In this document: piece by piece, positions 1 to 4,699 of the stretch
Numbering within the stretch: the first letter of the stretch is position 1
Layout of the letters: each line of letters opens with the position of its first letter
Assembly (NCBI GenBank): GCA_031256695.1
Contig: JAIRQB010000162.1
Span: 1 to 5,622, forward strand
Direction: 5' to 3'
Source of the DNA: Elusimicrobiota bacterium
GTDB taxonomy: Bacteria > Elusimicrobiota > Endomicrobiia > Endomicrobiales > Endomicrobiaceae
Length of the DNA stretch: 5,622 nucleotides
Notes under the pieces: generated by a model
The model's database searches: none
What the model saw: only the letters and a program-made list of their open reading frames with translations
Told to the model about the DNA's origin: nothing
Translations under genes and position numbers: made by a program

Positions 1-57
1 ACCGCAGTTGACGACGTTGAAACTATAATTAAATCTTTAAGGCATAAAAATAAATAA
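1..57 (+). CDS. gmk: 3' end of a gene, probably guanylate kinase (partial)
   Basis: An open frame enters from the left edge and gives 18 residues (TAVDDVETIIKSLRHKNK) before a TAA stop at 55-57. The pattern of a VDDVE segment followed by an amphipathic, basic tail resembles the C-terminal helix of guanylate kinases, which convert GMP to GDP. The assignment rests mainly on position: gmk very commonly lies just before rpoZ and coaBC. No catalytic motif is visible in this fragment, so another gene remains possible. The stop lies 13 bp before the rpoZ start, which fits a shared transcript. The promoter of the cluster is therefore outside the window. Confidence 0.5.
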   Translation, partial: TAVDDVETIIKSLRHKNK

Positions 58-70
58 AAAGGAGAATTTT

Positions 71-331
71 ATGGCATTGACTCAAGAACAGTTAGACGCT
101 CTATTATTGGATACCGACCTTGGAAGATACGACATAGTAAGAAGGGCTATTGATTGGATACAGTTAAAGAAAAAAACTGAGGAATACAGGAAACTCAGCG
201 CCGTAGAAATTATAAAAAAATCTTTAGAAGATGTTATGGAAGGAAAAGCCACAAGAGAGGCTATTGTTGAACTCCGCAATACTCAAAGAGAAAAAGAAAG
301 AAAGTTAGAAGAAGAGATGGCTAAATTATAA
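71..331 (+). CDS. rpoZ: DNA-directed RNA polymerase omega subunit
   Basis: This 86-residue protein has the size of bacterial omega, the small subunit that clamps the beta' C-terminus and aids RNA polymerase assembly. The N-terminal part has the family's GRYDIV (residues 18-23) followed by a helix, then LSAVEIIKKSLEDVMEGKAT (about 42-61). This matches the order of the RpoZ/RPB6 fold, in which conserved small and acidic residues sit in the second half. The tail from about residue 67 is a highly charged Glu/Lys/Arg helix that may be extended or coiled. The start is supported by an AAGGAG-type ribosome site (GGAG at 61-64), 6 bp before ATG. The gene abuts coaC with no gap. The sequence is divergent from E. 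coli omega, and the call relies partly on its place between a gmk-like tail and coaC. Confidence 0.82.
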   Translation: MALTQEQLDALLLDTDLGRYDIVRRAIDWIQLKKKTEEYRKLSAVEIIKKSLEDVMEGKATREAIVELRNTQREKERKLEEEMAKL

Positions 332-880
332 ATGGATAAAAAGACTATTCTTTTAGGCGTCAGCGCAAGTATTGCCGCATATAAAGCGCTTGATATTATC
401 AGAAGTTTTGTAAAAAAAAACTTTAATGTTGAATGCATTCTCACCAAAAATGCCTGCAATTTTATAACGCCTCTTTCAGTTCAAACGCTTTCAAAAAACA
501 GCGTTTATACGGATATGTTTGAGAAAATATCTCATTGGGACATTGAGCATATTTCTCTGCCGCAAAAAGCCTCGGTTTTTTTGATAGCGCCCGCCAGCGC
601 AAATATAATAGCGCGCCTTGCATCAGGTATGGCTGACGATTTTTTAACGAGCGCCGTTTTAGCCTGCAAAGCGCCTATTTTAATTGCTCCCGCTATGAAT
701 TCAAATATGTATAGCCACCCCGCCTTCATAAAAAATCTGCAAACTTTAAAATCTTTTGGATATAAAATTATAGAGCCTCAAAAAGGCGAATTGGCTTGCG
801 GCGCTATAGGCGACGGACGTCTTGCCGACATTGAAACTATAGTTGAAAAAACCATATCAGAAATATTAGTTAAAAGTTAA
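332..880 (+). CDS. coaC: Phosphopantothenoylcysteine decarboxylase (monofunctional CoaC)
   Basis: This FMN-dependent enzyme of the HFCD flavoprotein family decarboxylates 4'-phosphopantothenoylcysteine to 4'-phosphopantetheine in cytosolic coenzyme A synthesis. In 182 residues it shows the flavin-binding start GVSASIAAYK (9-18), the catalytic His in IEHISL (His73), the APASANIIA segment (86-94), the PxMNxxM motif (P120-M126, with Asn123) and the substrate-clamp Cys in GELACG (Cys156), followed by GDGR (160-163). All expected active-site residues are present. The length equals the CoaC half of the usual ~400-residue fused CoaBC, and the protein ends exactly where the linker to CoaB would begin. 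ATG follows the rpoZ stop directly and has no clear ribosome site at normal spacing, so translational coupling to rpoZ is likely. Its last codons lie inside an AT-rich direct repeat. Confidence 0.95.
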   Translation: MDKKTILLGVSASIAAYKALDIIRSFVKKNFNVECILTKNACNFITPLSVQTLSKNSVYTDMFEKISHWDIEHISLPQKASVFLIAPASANIIARLASGMADDFLTSAVLACKAPILIAPAMNSNMYSHPAFIKNLQTLKSFGYKIIEPQKGELACGAIGDGRLADIETIVEKTISEILVKS

Positions 881-900
881 AAATTAAAAGTTAAAAGTTA
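870..900 (+). repeat. AT-rich direct repeat TTAAAAGTTA (three copies)
   Basis: The 10-mer TTAAAAGTTA occurs at 870-879, 884-893 and 891-900, and the last two copies overlap by 3 bp. The first copy supplies the last codons and part of the stop of coaC (TAA at 878-880). Simple repeats of this kind arise by slippage, so the C-terminus of CoaC may be of recent origin. I see no regulatory role in it. Confidence 0.75.
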
Positions 901-931
901 ATGAAAACAGCAATATAGAAACGGCTAAAAT

Positions 932-957
932 GGATTGCGACTTCCGCCGCAATGACA
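932..957 (+). repeat. REP-like intergenic palindrome
   Basis: The segment can fold: ATTGCG (934-939) pairs with CGCAAT (948-953) around an 8-base loop. Read on the minus strand it runs TGTCATTGCGG... to ...GTCGCAATCC. From memory this resembles a short repeat (GTCATTGCG...GCAATCC) scattered between genes in many unrelated bacterial genomes. A single copy in this window cannot prove that it is dispersed. Its left arm also pairs with 1017-1026. Confidence 0.55.
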
Positions 958-968
958 CCGGGACATTA

Positions 969-1023
969 ACGCATAGCGCTGCGCAAACGCATAGCGCTGC
1001 GCAAACGCATAGCGCTGTCGCAA
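969..1023 (+). repeat. 18-bp tandem repeat, about three units
   Basis: The unit ACGCATAGCGCTGCGCAA occurs perfectly at 969-986 and 987-1004. A third copy at 1005-1023 carries a one-base insertion (T at 1018) that merges into the right arm of the flanking inverted repeat. Across each unit boundary the DNA can fold into GCGCTGCG-caaa-CGC-at-AGCGC (976-997 and 994-1015), a hairpin of 8 pairs with a 2-base bulge. There are no spacers between units, so this is not a CRISPR array. Copy number may vary between strains. Confidence 0.85.
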
Positions 1024-1078
1024 TCCCTGTTGCCTTTGTTATTGTCATTTTTGATTTTTAAATTGTTTTGTTTTTTAT

Positions 1079-1082
1079 GAGG
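1079..1082 (+). promoter_or_regulatory. Ribosome binding site of coaB
   Basis: GAGG lies 7 bp before the ATG at 1090, a good spacing. It fixes that start against the out-of-frame ATG at 1077, which would encode only about 15 residues. It shows that CoaB is translated independently and not by read-through from CoaC. I found no convincing -35/-10 pair in the spacer. Confidence 0.75.
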
Positions 1083-1089
1083 CAAAAAA

Positions 1090-1725
1090 ATGCTTACCTT
1101 TCTCATCTTATCAGGTCCTACTAAAGAATATATAGACCCCGTCAGATTTATCAGCAATGATTCTTCGGGCAAGATGGGAACGGCTCTTTATGAAGAGGCT
1201 GTAAAAAAAGGGCATAGAGTTATTTTTATAAGCGGGCAATCCCGCTTTTTGCCTAAAAATGCAAAAATCCATCAGGCAATTAGCGCTTCAGATATGTTTA
1301 AACTTTTAAAAAAATTTTTTGGCAAAGCAGATATTGTAATCAGCACCGCCGCTATTGCTGATTTTAGACCCGCCGCATTTAGCGCTGAAAAAATCAAGAA
1401 AAAAGATTCTTTAGTTTTAAAACTTGTCAAAAATCCCGACCTTCTTTCTTTTTGCTCCGCTCATAAAAAAAGAGGGCAAGTTATAGCGGGTTTTGCGCTT
1501 GAAACCGAAAATCTTCTTAAAAACGCTCAAGCCAAATTAGAAAAGAAAAATTTAGATTTAATTGTTGCAAATACCGCTAAATCTCTAAATGCCGATGCAG
1601 GCGCGGCGGTAATCATTAAAAAAGACGGTCAGAAAATAGTTTTAAAAAAGACTTCAAAAAATAAAATAGCGCAAAGGATTATCAATGAAACAATCTCAAT
1701 TTTTAGAACTTCTACGCTTGACTAA
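1090..1725 (+). CDS. coaB: Phosphopantothenate-cysteine ligase (monofunctional CoaB)
   Basis: The enzyme joins 4'-phosphopantothenate and cysteine, normally using CTP in bacteria, one step before CoaC in coenzyme A synthesis. The 211 residues open directly with the nucleotide-binding SGPTKEYIDPVRFISN (8-23) and SSGKMG (25-30). Asn23 corresponds to the Asn of E. coli CoaB needed to turn over the acyl-cytidylate intermediate. AAIADFRP (87-94), the KIKKK lysine motif (101-105), LVKNPDLL (112-119), GFALET (134-139) and LDLIVANT (155-162) follow in the usual order. These motifs are those of the CoaB half of bifunctional CoaBC, so I infer fission of a fused gene. It lies 209 bp after coaC in a different frame and overlaps the next gene by 41 bp. 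Confidence 0.95.
   Translation: MLTFLILSGPTKEYIDPVRFISNDSSGKMGTALYEEAVKKGHRVIFISGQSRFLPKNAKIHQAISASDMFKLLKKFFGKADIVISTAAIADFRPAAFSAEKIKKKDSLVLKLVKNPDLLSFCSAHKKRGQVIAGFALETENLLKNAQAKLEKKNLDLIVANTAKSLNADAGAAVIIKKDGQKIVLKKTSKNKIAQRIINETISIFRTSTLD
1673..1678 (+). promoter_or_regulatory. Ribosome binding site of the uracil-DNA glycosylase gene
   Basis: AAAGGA lies 6 bp before the ATG at 1685, inside the end of coaB. It supports the upstream start, and so the full N-terminal extension and the 41-bp gene overlap, over internal ATGs such as the one at 1774. Confidence 0.7.
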
Positions 1726-2509
1726 AATATCCCTTTCGGAATATATAAATTGGGGCGAAGAGGAAGTGTTTAAAATGCCTTTTGCCGCAATTGCCGCAAA
1801 AAGAGCGGATATTTTAAAACCTGAAACAGATATTGCGGCAGAAAATTGTTTGGCTGCAAAAAATATTCCTCCGAAAGAATTGCGGCAAAAAGAAAATCCT
1901 GCTGAAAACTTAAATCAAGAAAAACAATTGGAAGACTTAAAAAACAAATTGAATTCCTGCAGAGAATGCCCTTTGGGCGCGGGCAGATTGAATTGCGTTT
2001 TCGGCGAGGGAAATCCTAACGCCGATTTGATGTTTATAGGAGAAGGTCCCGGTTTTGACGAGGACCACAGCGGCTTGCCTTTTATAGGCAAAGCGGGACA
2101 ACTCCTTACAAAAATAATAGAGGCTATGGGGTTTAGCCGAGCGGAAGTCTATATAGCCAATATAGTCAAATGTCATCCGATGAAAGAGCCGTCTCAGCCT
2201 GAGAGCAGAGGCAATGACAGACCGCCTTCTGAATTAGAAATAGAAACCTGCAAAAAATATTTAGATATGCAAATAGACATTGTAAAGCCTAAAGCGATAG
2301 CGGCTTTGGGCGCTTCTGCTCTAAAAGGGCTTTTTCCAAAAGAGGAAAAAACCATATCTCAAGCGAGAGGCGCTTGGCTTAAATATAGAGGAGTTGCGCT
2401 TATGCCCACTTATCATCCTGCAGCCCTTTTAAGAAATCCTGAATTAAAGAAGCCCGTCTGGCAAGATATGAAAGCGGTGATTAAGTTTTTGCAAGGAATT
2501 GCAAAATGA
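1685..2509 (+). CDS. Uracil-DNA glycosylase, family 4 (Fe-S) type
   Basis: The protein removes uracil from DNA, starting base excision repair. The catalytic domain spans about residues 88-270 of 274. It has CRECPLGAGR (92-101), FGEGNPNADLMFIGEGPG (106-123; motif A, usually GEAPG), an acidic DED at 125-127, PFIGKAGQLL (132-141) and the C-terminal motif HPAALLRN (244-251). Cys92, Cys95, Cys163 and Cys189 are the expected 4Fe-4S ligands. Two oddities stand out. Between Cys163 and Cys189 there are 25 residues, about ten more than I recall for the Thermus enzyme. An N-terminal extension comprises a helix with ELLRLTK...EYINWGEEEV (8-28) and a low-complexity Ala/Glu/Lys linker (about 32-85). The start is set by AAAGGA at 1673-1678, and the stop overlaps the priA start as ATGA. 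Family membership is secure; in vivo substrate range is not readable here. Confidence 0.93.
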   Translation: MKQSQFLELLRLTKISLSEYINWGEEEVFKMPFAAIAAKRADILKPETDIAAENCLAAKNIPPKELRQKENPAENLNQEKQLEDLKNKLNSCRECPLGAGRLNCVFGEGNPNADLMFIGEGPGFDEDHSGLPFIGKAGQLLTKIIEAMGFSRAEVYIANIVKCHPMKEPSQPESRGNDRPPSELEIETCKKYLDMQIDIVKPKAIAALGASALKGLFPKEEKTISQARGAWLKYRGVALMPTYHPAALLRNPELKKPVWQDMKAVIKFLQGIAK

Positions 2510-4587
2510 AAGTTTTGCAGACCGCTTTAAATATCCCGGCAGACAGAGTTTTTAGTTATCTCCCGCCTGAAAATGTCCCGCCTGAATTTTGCCTCTTTAA
2601 AAGATTGAAAGTCCCTTTTGGAAAAGGATATGAAATAGGATATGCCTTACGCGTTGAAGATTTCATTTCGCCTATTCCAAAAACGCCGTCTCAAGATGTT
2701 TTATTTGGAGGCGGTTTTTCTGACGTAAAAACTGACGGAGTCAAATTAAAAACCGTTTTAGAAATCATAGACGATGAGCCTGTTCTCTCAGAAGAACTTT
2801 TAGAACTTGCGCGCTATATTTGCGCAAATTATCTTTGCTCTTTGGGAGAGGCGCTTGCCTGCATAATTTCGCCCGCTATGAGAGATTTAAAAAGCGTTAA
2901 AGCAAAAAAGAAAAACAGCGGGATTTCTTTTCCAAATAAAAACTCCGCTCAAAGAAGCGCAATAGAATATAAGCGGTTGACAAAAGAGCAGAGCGCCGCA
3001 TATGAAAGAATAAAAGACGCTCTGCTTTCAGGGAAAGGCGGGAAATTTTTACTCTTTGGCGTCACCTCTTCGGGCAAAACAGAAGTTTATTTGAAAATAA
3101 TTGATTTGGTTTTAAGTTTAAATAAAAGCGCAATTTTTTTAATTCCTGAGATAGCGCTCACGGCTCAATTTTCAGACATTGTCTTTGAGCGTTTCGGCTC
3201 AATTGTAGGTCTATGGCATAGCGGAGTTTCAGCGCAAAAAAAATTTTCCCTTTTTAAAGGCGCTTTGCGCGGGGATATAAAAATAATGCTTGGCGCGCGC
3301 TCTGCTGTTTTTGCGCCTTTTAAAAATATAGGAGCGGTGATAATAGATGAAGAACACGAGCATACCTATAAACAAGAGCAGAAGCCCTCTTACGATTGCC
3401 GCGATATTGCCTCTTGGCGCGCCGCCTATCACGGCGCTTGTCTTGTTTTAGGCTCAGCCACGCCGTCTTTGGAAATTTTTTCAGCCGCAAGAGAAGGCGC
3501 TATAGAGATGCTGGAAATGCCTCAAAGAATAGACGGAAAAGAAATGCCTCAAATAAAAATTCTCTCTTTAAAAGACAAAGCGCGTTTCGGCGCAAATTTA
3601 TTGCCTGAAACTGTTTCGGCGCTGTCTCAAACTTTAAAAAGAAAAGAGCAGGCTATAGTCTTTATAAACAGGCGCGGCTTTTCCTCCTCTATAATGTGCA
3701 GAAAATGTCTGAATGTCTATCAATGTCCTAACTGCTCCGTGTCTTTGGCTCATCATAAAATAGAATACGGCGCTCATATCTTAAAATGCCATTATTGCGG
3801 CTTCTCGCAAAACTTCACAGAGGTTTCCTGTCCCAATTGCAAAAGCAAAGACCTTGCCGTATTCGGCATAGGCACTCAAAAAATAGAAGATGAAATTCAA
3901 AAACTTTTTCCCTATTCGCGCATTTTTAGGCTTGACGGGGATACCGCTTCTAAAAAAGGAGTTTATGAAAAAGCCTACCGCGGTTTTAAAAGCGGCGATT
4001 ACGATATTTTATTAGGCACTCAGATGATTTCCAAAGGCTTTGATTTTGAAAGAGTCAGTTTAGTCTGCATTGCAGATGCCGACACTTCTCTCTATTTACC
4101 TGATTTTAAATCAGTAGAGAAAACTTTTCAGTTGATAATTCAAACGGCAGGGCGCTGCGGAAGGGGAAAGACGGCGGGAAATGTCATAGTTCAAACTTAT
4201 CACCCGGAACACTATTGCATACAATGCGCCAAAGATTATGATTTTTTGTCTTTCTACAATGAGGAAATCAGACGGCGAGAGAGTTTATTCTATCCGCCTT
4301 TTTGCTCAATAGCGGAGATTACAATTAGAAATAAAGACGAGGATAAGACTTTTGAAGAAGCGCAAAACCTGCTCGTCTTTTGCAAAGAATATGCGGAGCG
4401 GAACAAAATATCGGCGCAGATATTCGGTCCCGCGGAATGCCGCATAAAAAAATTAAACAATTTATACAGAATGAAAATTTTATTGAAAGGTTTAAAAAAA
4501 GACATTTTAAGCATAGCCTCGTCTTCTTTTAAATATCAAAAAACATACTCTGTTTCTCAAATAATAACTGACATCTCTCCGCTTTAA
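2506..4587 (+). CDS. priA: Primosomal protein N' (PriA helicase)
   Basis: PriA recognises stalled forks and D-loops, unwinds lagging-strand DNA 3'-5' and loads the primosome for replication restart. The 693 residues are near the usual length. The N-terminal 3'-DNA-binding domain starts with the typical ...IPADRVFSYLP (10-20). Helicase motifs follow: Walker A GVTSSGKT (185-192), DEEH (281-284), LGSATPS (315-321), motif V GTQMISKGFDF (504-514) and motif VI QTAGRCGRG (546-554). The zinc module has all eight cysteines (398, 401, 407, 410, 428, 431, 442, 445), and YPPF (596-599) opens the C-terminal domain. The gene looks intact. Small differences are GFDF for the common GHDF, RCGR for RAGR, and an apparent insertion at about 53-79. 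ATG overlaps the previous stop by 4 bp, with AAGGA at 2493-2497, so it is probably translationally coupled to the glycosylase. Confidence 0.98.
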   Translation: MKVLQTALNIPADRVFSYLPPENVPPEFCLFKRLKVPFGKGYEIGYALRVEDFISPIPKTPSQDVLFGGGFSDVKTDGVKLKTVLEIIDDEPVLSEELLELARYICANYLCSLGEALACIISPAMRDLKSVKAKKKNSGISFPNKNSAQRSAIEYKRLTKEQSAAYERIKDALLSGKGGKFLLFGVTSSGKTEVYLKIIDLVLSLNKSAIFLIPEIALTAQFSDIVFERFGSIVGLWHSGVSAQKKFSLFKGALRGDIKIMLGARSAVFAPFKNIGAVIIDEEHEHTYKQEQKPSYDCRDIASWRAAYHGACLVLGSATPSLEIFSAAREGAIEMLEMPQRIDGKEMPQIKILSLKDKARFGANLLPETVSALSQTLKRKEQAIVFINRRGFSSSIMCRKCLNVYQCPNCSVSLAHHKIEYGAHILKCHYCGFSQNFTEVSCPNCKSKDLAVFGIGTQKIEDEIQKLFPYSRIFRLDGDTASKKGVYEKAYRGFKSGDYDILLGTQMISKGFDFERVSLVCIADADTSLYLPDFKSVEKTFQLIIQTAGRCGRGKTAGNVIVQTYHPEHYCIQCAKDYDFLSFYNEEIRRRESLFYPPFCSIAEITIRNKDEDKTFEEAQNLLVFCKEYAERNKISAQIFGPAECRIKKLNNLYRMKILLKGLKKDILSIASSSFKYQKTYSVSQIITDISPL

Positions 4588-4638
4588 GATGCGGGTTTGG
4601 AATATAAAAACTGCGCCTGAGTTAAAGTTTGCAAAAAT

Positions 4639-4674
4639 AAAAAACGGCAATCTTAAAAGACTGCCGTTTTTTTT
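4639..4674. terminator. Bidirectional intrinsic terminator between priA and rpoD
   Basis: The stem AAAAAACGGCA (4639-4649) pairs with TGCCGTTTTTT (4662-4672). An A/C mismatch follows, then TCT/AGA closing a TAAA loop. A T-run (to 4674) follows on the plus strand, and the A-rich left side (from about 4632) gives a T-run on the minus strand. It can therefore end both the priA cluster and the convergent sigma gene. The rest of 4588-4699 shows no supported gene. Confidence 0.9.
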
Positions 4675-4699
4675 ATTTGAACTGAGCGTCGCGGCATAT

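Larger units (their letters stand above)
932..1026 (+). repeat. Inverted repeat enclosing the tandem array
   Basis: GGATTGCGAC at 932-941 and GTCGCAATCC at 1017-1026 are perfect 10-bp reverse complements. They bracket the 18-bp tandem repeats and most of the REP-like palindrome. A second complementary pair, AATGACA at 951-957 and TGTCATT at 1043-1049, crosses the first, so the two cannot form as simple nested stems. The layout looks like a short palindromic element whose centre has been enlarged, or like two half-elements in opposite orientation. No transposase and no obvious target duplication is visible. Confidence 0.6.

Noticed and set aside
969..1023. CRISPR-like array
   Set aside because: Units are directly abutting with no spacers, only about three copies, and no cas genes are present.
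1030..1077. Promoter for coaB in the spacer
   Set aside because: TTGCCT (1030-1035) and TTGTCA (1043-1048) could be -35 boxes, but no -10-like hexamer lies at 16-18 bp from either. The T-rich tract makes chance matches likely.
966..1172. Minus-strand reading frame with a repeated SAMRLR peptide
   Set aside because: The peptide repeat is only the translation of the 18-bp DNA repeat. The frame overlaps the coaB start antisense, lacks a ribosome site and has no recognisable domain.
3396..3608. Arg/Ser-rich plus-strand frame inside priA
   Set aside because: It is an out-of-frame shadow of the helicase core, with composition typical of a shifted frame and no ribosome site.
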